Shown piece by piece: positions 47,301 through 58,907 of a stretch of 64,000 nucleotides of DNA. A program made the translations under genes and the position numbers. Below the pieces are notes generated by a model. The model was not told the origin of the DNA, did not search any database, and was given only the letters and a program-made list of their open reading frames with translations. Origin of the DNA: Daedaleopsis sinensis (Eukaryota > Basidiomycota > Agaricomycetes > Polyporales > Polyporaceae); assembly GCA_033807695.1 (NCBI GenBank), contig CM066311.1, positions 744,001-808,000 of the forward strand, written 5' to 3'. The stretch's first letter is position 1. Each line of letters begins with the position of its first letter.

Positions 47301-50160
47301 CCGAGGTAACCATCTCAGACCAAATGCCTGCGTGCGCAAGAAGCCATACGCAACCGAAGAGAAGGGGGGTACAGGGTCCAGGCCGCCTTCCGGAGTCCGA
47401 GCAAACAAGGATCAGAGAGAAGCAGTACCAGTCTGAGAGCGCCGACGTCCACGACACGACGACGCCGACAGGCGCTGACTGTCCGAAGAGCCAGAACCCA
47501 GAGTCTAGCCCGAGCAGGGGACGGCGCGCCCGCTAGCACTTGTTGCCAGAAGGCAGAAGCCGTCGCGAGAGCGAGAGGACCGTTGGCATTGACAGAACGC
47601 GGGAATGCATGGTGTTATCGCTCTATTCGACGGCTGACTCCACCCTCGCGTCTTCCAAATTTCAATCTCCAGGCCGGTGGAGGATGAGGGCGAGGCGATC
47701 ATGTGCCCCAGGCGAGCCTCCGATTTCACAGGAGAGACTCGGACATGAACGGTGAGCCGCGACGAGATCGTGCGTGGAAGGGGAAGGGGAAGTGAGAGAG
47801 AGAGGCCCGTCCGATAGTCTGAGCCGCTGACGCGATTCGAGGATCAGCAGCGACTGCCCAATCGCGGCAAATCGTGGCCATGCTCCATATGCGGCGTGCA
47901 CTGCGAATTACTGCGAAGCGCGAGCTCGGGGCCCCGGACAGACGTCTTCCGGGGTATCTGCGCGCGCCATGGGCCAGGAGAACGATCAGACACCGCGGTG
48001 CCTTTCTCATAGGTACGTACGTTCTGGACTTCGCGTTAGTCGCCGCGATGAGTCTTCTTTGACACCATCCTATACAAACATTTACTTACTCATGTCCCCA
48101 AACGGCTACACTGCTGAACGCTCAGACCCGAGTGAAGCCCGAGCAGAGGGAGCCGAGCGAAATGAGGACGCACCGCTGTGCAGGTTCTGGACGCGTGCCA
48201 ATGGCCCGGAGATATTCGGACGATCTCGACATCGTGGCCACGGCCTCGTGTCTTTCGACGCCTTGATCCTTGATACATTTTGCCACATCCTGGTCAAAAG
48301 CAGAATACGGGCCGTCCGGGCGTTTCGACTTGAAGATGCTAGCACCATCTGATAGAGCCCTAGCACGTTCGACCGTCACTGGCCTGAGGAGGAGGGCCGT
48401 GTGCACTGCTGGGTTCCTGCGCGGGTCAGGTGTCAGGTGGGCACTCTGCATTACGCGATCGCCCGTGCGCCCGTGCGGCAGTAGACTGAGAGAGTGCGAA
48501 AGGAGCAGGAGATCCGAGCTGCACGACACACACTACGAGCTCGGCAGGCTGGCCAGCAGAAGCTTGTCGCCGCTCAGCTGGCAGCATGCGCAGGCTGAGA
48601 ACGCGCGAGGCCCGTGCATGGCCGCTGCAGCTCCCACCGGCAGGAAGTCATCTGTCCGACCGCACGGGGCTGGCCAGCACACGACCGCAGGAAGCCCGGT
48701 GGGGAAACAGAGACAGAACGCAGCTGCGATGCGGGAGAGGTCGCGCGCACACCCCCAGCCGCTGTGGACCGCGGAACCTTGGGATCGGTGGGCTGCAACG
48801 AGGCGGACGTCATGATCTTCGAGAGGAGCCGCTTCCGTCCCCGTGCGAGGGAGAGTGGTGCACATGAGCTCCTAGCGGTCGTTCCCGCACGAGGGTGTGA
48901 GAACGGACAGAGCTGGGAGTGGTTCACTGGGCCCGAGGGAGGGATCCACGCTCTAAGCATTAGAGTTAGCGCAGGGGGGCTGGGAAACGGGAGAACGGCG
49001 TCCGTGTCCTGCCTGATATGTCGCCGATAACATGCAGTCCTGCATCGTGCACGCAAAGCGTCCACTCTGCTGGTCCGTTCCCTCTCCATGGCGCAGAGCA
49101 CGGCGCGAGGCTGATCGGGGAATCCGCGCAGATACTTCATGGTTCCAAGGTGATACCGGGGGGATAGAAGCGCGCTGGGCAGCTGACCCAACCTGCGTCC
49201 TGGCCAGCGGTGAGAAAGGAGGCGTTCAGCCCGTGCTGCTTCCATGATTCCATCAGGCGTAGCGGCTCGTGTCGCACAAGTTACCCTCTCGAGGTGCTCG
49301 TCGCCTCCGGATATGGTGCACGTGTGGCCAGACGCCATATGCGTGCACACGCACGTCGGACCATCGCACGTCCCAGGCTGTGGCCACTGCACCCGTGCCC
49401 GGCGATCTTCAGGCATCCCGCATTCTAGGTGGCGGAGGATGTAAGGCCCCACCATGCCCACCCACTGTTGCTCAATCTCGAACAACGCCGATGTGCACGA
49501 GCCGGAGAAAGCTGGGCTGGGCTAATCTGATGCTGCTCTGCTGGGAGAGCGGGAGTTCGAGGGTGCCCGCGATTGGCAAGGCGCGCGCGTGCCCATTCAC
49601 TTTCATCACGCTTGCGTGCTCGCCTAGCCCATGCTGCGTCCCATTACATTCCGTCTGTACCTGCAAGAATAGATCAGATGGGTATGGTGTCTGAGAGAAC
49701 GCACCAGAACGCGTGCACATTGGGCGATACGGGTAGACAGCGTCTTGCTCGCTGGAACGAACCTGTGGAAGGAGTGGAGTGAGAACGCTCGCGAGTTACG
49801 GGAATGCGTATCTTCCGAGCTGTCTGGGCCACTCTGTCCACCGAGCAGGCGGCGTGAAGCCTCGTCCAACACAGGTTCGAGGCTCAGCCAGAGCGGGCGC
49901 ATGTAGCTAGTGCGAGGCCATTTGCGATTGGCAGTGTCGTCTAGGGGCGTAGTGGGTATCGGAGGAAGGGCGGCGTGTCAGCGAAGTGGGTTACGCAGCG
50001 AGAGACCAAGGTATCGTGTTCGCGCCCGCGCCCGTCGACGGCTGCTACGATAGCCTGTGCAGGTGCACTTCCGTCGACGTCGCTATTATAGTACATGGAG
50101 GTCGAGGTAGAATCTAGGCGGATCACAAGAATGTAAGTGGGTAAGTGCATGTGCGTCAAG
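44321..50160. other. Gene-poor, GC-rich 6-kb region
   Basis: No gene is supported. Simple repeats occur, such as a GGCTCGC/GGCTTGC run near 45161-45190 and an Asn-codon-like (GCAAACG) run near 46733-46780. Between 46700 and 49500 long open frames overlap on both strands (for example 46691-47536 plus and 48574-49485 minus) with no recognisable protein. A stretch on the minus strand near 46004-46046 has internal A-box- and B-box-like sequences (TGTAGCGGTGTTAGTG and GTTTGAATCCC), as in tRNA-derived SINEs, but does not fold as a tRNA. Confidence 0.35.
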
Positions 50161-50989
50161 TCATCTCGATGTGCGATCGTGAGCGTCGTCGGGTGCCCGT
50201 CGTCGACTCGGGCCATCCCGTCCATCGCAGGGAAAATCACCGTGCCAGCGGACTTGAACTTGTGCGAGCTCCAGCGCGTACGCGCTCGGTCGACGGTCGC
50301 CTGTGGGGCCTGGGGACTGGCACGAGGGCATGGCTATCAAGACCGCCACGGTGCCCTTGTGCAGTTCGAGCCCAGCCAGCTCTTCTCCTTCTTCGTCTTC
50401 TCCATGTCCGCCTTGCTCAGGGTCTCCCCTTCTCGCAGTCTGGAACCAAGGTCTGTACGTAGTACGTACCCCGACGGACGTTCATAGGACAGCAGGGCCC
50501 AGAACGCGTGAGAGAGAAGTCGCAGCGGAATAGTGAGCGAGAACGCACCTCCTCCGACTCCGGTTCTTCTTCGTCTTCGCGCGTTTCGACCTTCCACCGG
50601 AAGCGGGGACCATGTCAACACGGAGTGCGAGCGGCTAGACAGATGCAACACGCGAACGCGTCCGGATTGTATGTTATTTTTCCGTGTTGGCGTGGGTCAG
50701 GGGAGGAAGAGACACTTGCGCGGAGATGCTCCCATGCACACTCGGACACCACCCGCCCCTGCCCCTGCCCCCGCACACACACCTCCCACAGCTGCGGCCT
50801 CGGGCTCTTGCTCACGGCCGCGGTCCTGTCCTCGTCGATGGGGAACAAACCGAACCGCTCCGCGAGCACGACGCGGAACCGCGGCCACATGATGCCCACG
50901 GTGATGAGTATCGTGGAGAGCCCTAGAAAGCCGACAATGAACGCGAAGATGAGCGTGGACGCGGAGCCGCCGGAGTCGCCATTTGCCAT
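50161..50989 (-). CDS. Single-pass membrane protein, IAMP-motif family, copy 3
   Basis: Proposed exons on the minus strand are 50989-50720, 50634-50549 and 50452-50161, all in phase, giving 215 residues. The N-terminus is short and Gly/Ser-rich, followed by a membrane helix (residues about 11-33: TLIFAFIVGFLGLSTILITVGIMW). The tail has RPQLWEV, WEHLR at the end of exon 1, PLALRV at the start of exon 2, an acidic stretch, then VAVLIAMPSC and YALELAQVQV. The four motifs align with the copies at 510-1137 and 19737-20773. The first intron must use a GC donor (GCAAGT) to keep the frame; with the neighbouring GT donor the protein would stop soon after. Without splicing the frame also ends at 50615. 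Therefore the model rests on the shared motifs. Confidence 0.68.
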
Positions 50990-51394
50990 TCGTCAACAGT
51001 CCGTCGCTGTCGTCGTTGTCGTTAGGGGTAGAGAGTGTAGGTACGGGGAGTCTGCGGGGCGCAAGCCATGGGCGGCGCGATGGGCGAGCAGACAAAAGGG
51101 GCCACCGCCGCCAAGGCGCGGAGCAACGGACGCTCGGAGCGCCGGGCAACGGTTGGTCGACGGACTCGGTGCCGGCATCGCTCGCAGCGAGCGCAACACC
51201 GGCGGCCGCCACAGTCCACAATCTGCGCTCACGAACCGCGCAAGTACAACGGTGCGGCCGTGGTCTGATCATCTCGCAGCAGGCGGCGTCGTTGTTCTAA
51301 GTATGTGTCATGCATCGGTGCGTGTAAACAATCTCTATCCATCTTCTAGTAAATCCCCTCGGAGAGCGCGACGGCTCGGACGTCTCGTCTACGT
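50990..51394. other. Intergenic region between membrane protein and ABC transporter
   Basis: No gene is seen. It is the upstream region of the minus-strand membrane protein and the 3' flank of the transporter gene. Confidence 0.4.
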
Positions 51395-54300
51395 CTACTG
51401 CACCCCGGCCATCTTTTTCAGCACCGCAAACTCCTGCTTGCCGGTCGCCTTGCAGAGCGCGTAGAACCGCGACTGCGGGTTAGAGAGCAGCGCCGCGGGC
51501 GTGTCGTACTCTGCGATGCGCCCTTGGTCGAGGAGCATGACCTGTGCACCGTGTTACGGCGTGGTGAGATATTGTCAGTGTGTTTGTGCCACTCAACAAG
51601 CACGCCACAGCAACACGAAGAAACGCACCCTGTCGTAGTCGATGACCGTGCGCAGCCGGTGTGCGATCGTGAGGATCGTGCTTGATGCAAATTGGCTAAG
51701 GATCACAGGACACAGGAGGAAAGACGTGGGGTCAGAGATCGTATTGCGGAGATGAAACGTCTCGGACGCACTGTCGAATCGTCTTCCCGATAAGCTCGTC
51801 CGTGGCATAGTCCACACTGCACACGAGCCAGCCAGTCAGCGAACGACGCGACCGACGTCATGAGAACGGCCCTTACCTCGCAGTCGCCTGACGCCGCGAC
51901 AAGACGGGATCAGCCCCTCGTCCGACACACTCTGCCACCGAAGAGCCGGGCACGCACCTCGTCCATCAGAAGCACTTTCGAACGTTTCAGGATCGCCCGC
52001 GCCATGCATAGCAGCTGCTTCTCGCTGCGGGCGCACGGTCAGTCGGGCTGCACTTCGGCCTGGACGCGCAATCGGAGATCGCTCTCACCCCGTCGAAAAG
52101 TTCTCGCCCCCTTCGGACACGGACGAGTCTAGGTTGCGGAAGACGTTCGCGTTCACACTTTGGTCTTCCTCTGACGCCTCCCCTGCGGGGATGAGGTGCA
52201 CCCGGCGGAGTGCTTCGTACTACGGATAGGCACGGTACACACGTCAGTGGGGAGTCTAGAAGCACGTCGGAGGGAACGGAGGGGCGACGAAGACGTACAA
52301 TCTCGGCGTCCTCGTATTCATTGAAAACGTCAAGCGTGGACCGCAGGGTTCCGCTCAAGATCGTGGGGTCCTCTGCAGACGCCGGACCAAAGAGTCAGAG
52401 GGACGGCTGCTGCCGAGGGACCGTTGGACACTCACGAGGAATGATGGTAAGTTTGCTCCGGAGATCTGTCAGCCCAATGTTGGCGATGTCGAGGCCGTCG
52501 ATGAGGATGCGGCCTTCGACGGGTTCGACGAATCTGAAGAACGAGAGCGCGAGGGTACTCTTGCCCGATCCGGTGCGACCTAGAACGCCGACTTTTTCAC
52601 CGGGGCGTACATCGAAGGAGAGATGGTGCAGCACATTGGGCAGGTCGGGCTGTCCAATCGCCCCCGTGATTCGTCAGGGTCCACGTTCCAGAAGGGAGGA
52701 CGGGTCGGAAATGAGTACGAACCGCGTATCGGATCACCAGATCCTCGCACTTAATCTCTCCGCTCGCAGGCCAGGACGCTGGCGGCCGGGGTTCCATGAA
52801 CTCGGGGGGCTCGCGAGGAAGCTCTGAGAATTCCTTGACACGTTCCACGGAGACCTGAACGGAAGCTGTCAGGGCGCTCGCGTCGAACGAAGAGGGTGTG
52901 TTCTCACCATGGACTGTTCGAGACCGACGAAGCGGCGCACCTGCGAAGCCAGCTTGTCAGTGCCCCCCCAAAATACACGCTGCACATATAAAGCTCACCA
53001 GGAACAGGAGCTGGATCAGATTCTGGGTCAGCCACTCTCCCACAAGTTGGCACGGCAGGACTCACATCACTCAAGAGCGAGGTCGCAAACGCCAACGCGA
53101 ACCCAGCCAGAGATGCATCGATGGTCGGGGTGATGACAGCGACGAGGGCCGTGATCCCAATGACGGCGCTGGACAGCAGATTGAATCGGGCAGACAACCA
53201 ACGGTTCACTGTGTGCACATCGTCAGAAGCGGGATCTTGTCTCGCTGATTTATTAGAACTCACCACCCCACATCCAGTAGTATGGGTTCGAGTTCTGCAG
53301 GCAAAAAGAGGTGTCGGTCATCAAACCGGTGACCTGGGCGAGAGAGAGACCGCGCGTACGGTATCGGCGCATCGAAGCATGTCGCGCAGGAACTTCGAAG
53401 AGGCACCAAAGGCACGGAGGACGGCGACGCCCGCTATCGTTTCGCCATAGATCGAGTAGAGCGGAGACCGAGTGACGGAGTCTGCGACGGGACCGGAATC
53501 GGGATCGTGAGTAGATTTCGAGCCGTGCGGAACACGACGCACCTAATCTGCGCATGTCGCGGGACGTTTGTCCGTACACCTTCGGGGGGTGAGTGAGTCT
53601 GACGGAAGCGTGGTGCGTAATGCATGACGCAGCTTACCCTGCCAACTACGCGCATGTCTTGGCGTGAGCAATGATCGATGGGCAAACCACAGGGCACTTA
53701 CCACTGTAGTAGAGCGAACCAAAGATGACGGCGGCGATGACGAAGGGAGGTCCGCCGACCACTGACACGGTGATGAAGGTCGTCACGACGGATAGACCAT
53801 TGATGAAGCTCCGTCCAAAGTTATCAGGGAGACTGCTGTCGATACCTGTTGACGTATGTCAGCGGAGTAGTGAAAATTGAAATGGTCAAGAAGCTACCTT
53901 CAAAATCTTTTCCGAAACGGTTCAGTAAACGTCCACGCGAGACCGTGTCGTGGAAGCGGATGTTCGCAAACAGGACACCCTCGAGGAGCTCTAGAACAGG
54001 AGATGAGCAGATGTAAACCGTTAGACGACTTACACCCACTTTCATACAAGACCACAGAGGCGTGGATGCCACCATTGTCTATGTGCGCGCTTGTGAGAAT
54101 GGCCCGCCTTCACTGGAATTAATTATACTCACAGAGAACGAACCACCGCAGGGTCGTCAAAATCAGGCCTGCAAGGTTTGTCAGTCACGATGTCTCTCAA
54201 AATATGCATCAGTAATGCTTGCCAAAGGCCGTGATCTAGAAGACAGGGAGGTTAGACGAGAGACGTATCGAGAGCTGCAAAATGGACATTGCTTACCCCT

Positions 54301-57300
54301 GCATATACGCTGATGTAGAACGACGGGGGCCGAGACGCAACTCCCTGGAGGTATGTCCCAGACCACACCCTATGTCCAACCGTCAGCAAACATCAACACG
54401 CCACAATCTATCCGACCTACCGCAGCCAACTATTTTCCAGCACCGGGGCGAGCGCAGCCAGCGCGAACCCGACCGCAAAGACGATCCAGTACACGTACCC
54501 GCCGCATGCGCCGAGGTACGCCATCCAGATGTCCTTGCCGATCCGCCCAACCGCGCGCTTCTCCTCCTCGATGAGCTTCCGCGGGGCCTTCTTCTTCTCG
54601 GTGGGCTTCGACGCGGCCACCTCCGAGTCCGCGGTCGTGGGCGCGACAGTCGAGCTCGTCTCCGACGAGCCCGACGCGCCCGCGCCGTCGGTGGCCTCGA
54701 CGTCCTCGATTATGTCCTCGACGTTGTCCACCGCGACTTCCTCCTTCTTCTCATCGGACGCGTCGGCCGCGCCGGACTGGACTAGTGTGTTCAGGACGCC
54801 GGAGGTCTGGAAGCCGTCGTAGTCGCCGGAGTACTGGACGCGGCCGTTGTCGAGCGAGACGATGTAGCTCGCGCCAGCCGCGCAGAGCTGCACGTGGTGG
54901 GAGACAAGGATGAGTGTGCGGCCGCGCATCAGCTCGCCCTTGAGGCAGTTGTGGTAGAGGTGGTGTGCGGTATGGGCGTCGACTGTTGGAGTGAGTGATG
55001 AGTATGGATATACGGGTTGCGGTTACATGTGTGCGTACCAGCGGAGAGAACATCGTCGAGGAAGAGAACGGATGCTCGGGAGTACACAGCACGAGCGAGC
55101 GAGACTGTCACGGTACGCATTAGCTTAGCCCCTCATCAAGCTAGAATATCGCCTTACCTCGCGCCTTCTGGCCACCGGAAAGGTTAACCTGGAAGGATGA
55201 GCCGTTTGAGTAACCGGGAAGCGTTCATGGAACCACAAGCTGGCTGACTTACACCACGTTCTCCAATCTCGGACTGATCACCATCTTCCAGAATCTCCAG
55301 ATCGCTCAGCAAAGCGCACGCCTACAAAAGTGTTCAATGCCACCTTCACAAAGACTGTATGGATGTTACATACCTCCAACGTCTTTTGGTAGCGCTCCTC
55401 CACGTAGGGGAGATCGAACAGAATGTTATCTGTGGTGTTCAGTAAGCAGACGCGCCCAAGAGCCCCTCCACGACCCAGAGCCGCAAGACGCACCTCTGAT
55501 CGACGCGTTCCGCAGCCACGCCGACTGGGGCACATACGCGCACAGACCCTCCATGACCCACTCCTCCGGCGCAATCTCCGCGCCCGCGAACGACGCGATG
55601 ATGTCTGGGGGCGAGCGCGGGCAGAGCAGCTGGCCCGTGAGCAGGTCGGCCTCGCCGAGGAGCGCGAGCAGGAGGAGCGACTTGCCGCTCCCGAGCTTCC
55701 CGCAGATGAGCGAGAGCTCCCCAAGCGGGAAGTCGAGCGTGAGGTCCATGAGGATGAACTTGTGCCGGGGCGTGGACGCGGCGGACGAGGCGGCGCTCCC
55801 GCGCGTGCGGTCCGTGGGCCAGGTGATCGTCGCGGACTGCAGGGCGATCGGGTGCGCGCGGCCGTCGAGGGGCACGACGGGGGCGACCTCGGCGCCGTGC
55901 AGGTACTTCTCAATACGCCGGAGGGAGACGGCGGACTGGAGCATGTTGATGAGTGTCTCCGGGAGAGCGTTGAGGGCGAACTTCATCTCGTTGAAGACTG
56001 TGTAGGATGGTCAGTGTGCATACTTCTTTCGCATTCTGTGGTAACCATACCGCTGATCTATATAGTGAATGTGATCAGACCGATTCGCAAAACCGCATTA
56101 ACGGGGTCACATACAGAAGTGAACGCTATCGACGGCGTCAGAACTTGCTCCCGGACGACAGCAAAGTGCCAGAACGCTACAAGGGTGACAAGGATTGGAG
56201 AACCGTTCCTGATAAGAGGAGTTAGCAGCTGTGCTGCAGGGCACGCGTGGAGAAGTTACGTACCAGATTGCGTTCCAAAGTACTTCAATCGTGTAGTTTA
56301 GCTTTTGGTACTTGAGCTCACGTTCACGGATCTTGTGAACCCGGGCCTCGAAGCTGCGCTCCCATGCCATGAACTACGCCTTGCTTCAATGTCGTCCCAA
56401 CCATTGTTAGTAACGACGAACATACCTTGAGCATACGGATGCCACCTAGAATCTATTATATGGTACTGACGTCAGCAGATTGTGAGTATCGAAAATGCAT
56501 GAAGCACACCTCGTTCATGAGCGACACACGCTCATCACGCGCCTTCATCAAGTTGTCCTGCGCGCCCACGACGACCTTGCCCGCGAAGTGGTTCATCGGG
56601 AGGAACAGGCACGTCACCGCGAGCCCGAAGAAGCACGACACGCCCAGCAGGCTGTACAGGAAGAGCGTGCCGATGAGGATCTCGATGGGCGCGTCGACGA
56701 TTGTGAACAGGTGCCAGGAGAACTCGGCGACGCGGTCGACGTCCGTCGTCATGAGCGTCATGATCTGCGCCTTGCTCGAGAAGTCGTCCTCATCGTCCTT
56801 CTTGTCGTCCTTCTTGTCCTTGTCCTTCTTGTCCTTCGCGCCCTCGGGCTGCTCGGCCGCGGCGGAGGACGCGACGTCCTTGCGCACGAGCGTCTTGGCG
56901 AACAGGATCGAGTTCAGCTGGATGCGCATGCGGCACTGGAGGGTCGTCGTGGAGAACGACCAGAGTTGGCCCGTGACTGTGACACGCGCAAGTCAGATTC
57001 ACGGGGTCGAGCGGCGTCTCGAACAAACTCACTGATTTGGGTGGCGGCGTTGCTGAAGAAGAGCCCGGCGCAAAACAAGAAGCCCCATCCTCTGGACTCG
57101 CGCGTAGGGTCGACCTCCAGGTAGTGCACGACGCGCTGCAAGAAGAACGCGGGGACGTAGAACATCGTGGCAGCTATGGCGGCGAGGCCGACGATCATCG
57201 CCATCGTCCATCCGTTCACGCGCAAAATGCGGTACGCAAGCTCGGCGCCAGAACCCGGGGTCGGACGCCATGTCCCGATGCGGAGCTTCCAGCGACGCAT

Positions 57301-58907
57301 TGCGGAGCGCATGTTTGCGAAGAGGGCGGTCGCGCGCATGTCGGCGGCGACGATCGGGAGGTCGCCGATCTCGAGGCTCTCTGCGGTGTTTCCGAGCATC
57401 ACGACCTTCGTCGTGTACGAGAAGAGCAGGATATCCCATACAGAAGCACCTGTTGGAGAATGTGAGCATGTGTCGAGGGGCTGGAAGTATCACTTCAAAT
57501 TGAAATCCAGGGATATTGCAAAACTGGTGAAGCACGAAGATGCGGGAAAGGTCTGGTATCGTTTGGGTGCACCCGATAACCACGCCCTAAACGTAATCCA
57601 CGGACGTCTGCAATTGGCAGGCGTGGAGGCACCTGCAGCTGACTCGAAGACGACTATCCGTCCTCAGTCTGCGTGTGTGCAAGCACCTGCAAATGACTCG
57701 AGGACTACTGTCCGTAAACGGATCGCGTGCGACCAGCTGTCTGCAAATGACACCCGTGCGAGTAGTTTCGTAACCAGACGGTAAATAGGGATGGTTCTCT
57801 GTTTGGGAGGCGGAAATCGAGAAACCCAAACAGAGAACCGTCCCATAACGTCGTATAGAGGGGTGGGGGTATCCCTAATATAGCGCTAGCGAGGAGCACT
57901 ATGACGCAAGCGCTCTAAGGGGATACCCCCCACCCGTCTGTACGAAGTTCACCAATGCTCCTCACTAGCGCTCTGAGGTTTATACGAAGTTCACAAAACG
58001 TATAGGAACTGTCCTCTGCTTGCGTCTTTCGCACACCGACGCCCCTTTCGGACAGTTCCTATACGTCTGGTTACGAGACTACCGTGCGAGTACTTTGGAC
58101 AGCGCGGCTCACGTTGCTTTCTATGAAATGATAAACCGCTCGAGAATGGATTACGTACCCGTGATACCACAGACGTTGTCCTCGTACTTGGAGGTGGTCT
58201 GCATGACTGTCTTCTCCGAGTAGATCTGCTCGGTCGGGAAGTGCAGCAGTGGCCCCCGCGGGGTCGTTACGGCAATGGCCAGAGTCGCCGCATACAGCAC
58301 CACCACGGCGTACCACAGCGCAAGGGGTGCCTTTGAGCTTTCATAGAAGGAGGTGACGGGCCCAGGGAGGGGCGTAGTGGGGATGATCGCAAGCGTGGTG
58401 AGCAGCGTAGCGGCCACAAACGTGAGGGCGCTAAGGTGAATAACGGAACGGGAGTGCACCGAGTACGTCTGGTTGATCGCCCGAGCGGCGACGACGAGGG
58501 CGTACAGCGCGAACGCGACGTGCAGGGAGTAGACTGCGATGTTCGCCCTGTCGTCCTCGACGATTGACCAGCCCAGGCAGACGGATTGGATGATGAGGAT
58601 GGCGGCGAGGAGGACGGACATGCCGAGTTTCCTCAGACGCATCTGCTCGTGCTCAGTGTCTGGCCGTGAGGGGTGCAAGGAGACGACTCACCCGTCTCCA
58701 GAACGCATCCTCGTCCACAGGGGTCCCGTCCACGAGGTCCTCGGGCTTGGTGACATCGAACGGGTCTCGCGCAAGGGCCTCCTCTCCTTCCGCGAACGTA
58801 GGCAGAGCCGTTTTCTCTACATAGCTCGCAGACCACACGTACGTCGCAAGACTTACTACGAGGGTGACCGCGAGGGCGATGGCGACGGGGAGCTGGTAGT
58901 CCGGCAT
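51395..58907 (-). CDS. ABC transporter, ABCC (MRP/YOR1-like) full-length
   Basis: The gene starts at the ATG at 58907 and ends with TAG at 51395, with many short introns; the first two exons are 58907-58692 and 58651-58159. The N-terminus has hydrophobic helices, then the linker [14 protein letters not shown]. The first transmembrane domain follows, with a strongly charged Lys/Asp-rich insert at 56780-56850. NBD1 has GKLGSGKS (Walker A, near 55680-55705), [10 protein letters not shown] (signature, near 55160-55188), [10 protein letters not shown] (Walker B) and LVSHH. An acidic linker joins the second transmembrane domain and NBD2: GRTGSGKST (Walker A, near 52552-52578), ENFSTGEKQ, VLLMDEATASVD and LTIAHRL. 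By family it exports drugs, conjugates or metabolites across the plasma or vacuolar membrane. One intron (57450-58158) is 709 nt and carries an inserted element. Exact boundaries of the central introns were not all checked. Confidence 0.92.
57629..57790. repeat. 54-bp tandem repeat, three units
   Basis: CTGCAGCTGAC at 57633, CTGCAAATGAC at 57687 and CTGCAAATGAC at 57741 are exactly 54 nt apart, and the sequence around them (CACCTGCA before; GACTCGA.GAC after) aligns. The third unit runs into the left end of the following element. Confidence 0.75.
57763..58081. mobile_element. MITE-like element with nested inverted repeats, 9-bp target duplication
   Basis: Terminal inverted repeats TAGTTTCGTAACCAGACG (57763-57780) and CGTCTGGTTACGAGACTA (58064-58081) match at 17 of 18 positions. 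They are flanked exactly by CCGTGCGAG at 57754-57762 and 58082-58090, a 9-bp duplication of the kind made by Mutator-type transposases. Internal hairpins: 57788-57807 with 57825-57844 (19 of 20), 57861-57875 with 57920-57935 (15 bp, one base gap), 57882-57898 with 57956-57972 (16 of 17) and 57998-58014 with 58050-58066 (17 of 17). A direct repeat TACGAAGTTCAC is at 57941 and 57983. No coding capacity is visible, so it would be a non-autonomous element. Confidence 0.75.

Larger units (their letters stand above)
57450..58158 (-). other. Long ABC-transporter intron carrying an inserted element
   Basis: On the minus strand the exon ends with ACG G before GTACGT (58158-58153), and the next exon starts after CAACAG (57450) with GT GCT TCT GTA TGG, so the intron is 709 nt, about ten times the neighbouring ones. 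It contains, from left to right on the plus strand, a three-unit 54-bp tandem repeat, then a 319-bp structured element. Confidence 0.85.

Noticed and set aside
48574..49485. 303-residue open frame on the minus strand
   Set aside because: Composition-driven; no family resemblance, and several overlapping frames on the other strand.
57983..58014. TATACGAAGTT and GTATAGGAACT resemble half-arms of lox and FRT sites
   Set aside because: Only single half-sites of 11 nt match, the partners and spacers do not, and the whole belongs to the hairpin structure of the element; not vector sequence.
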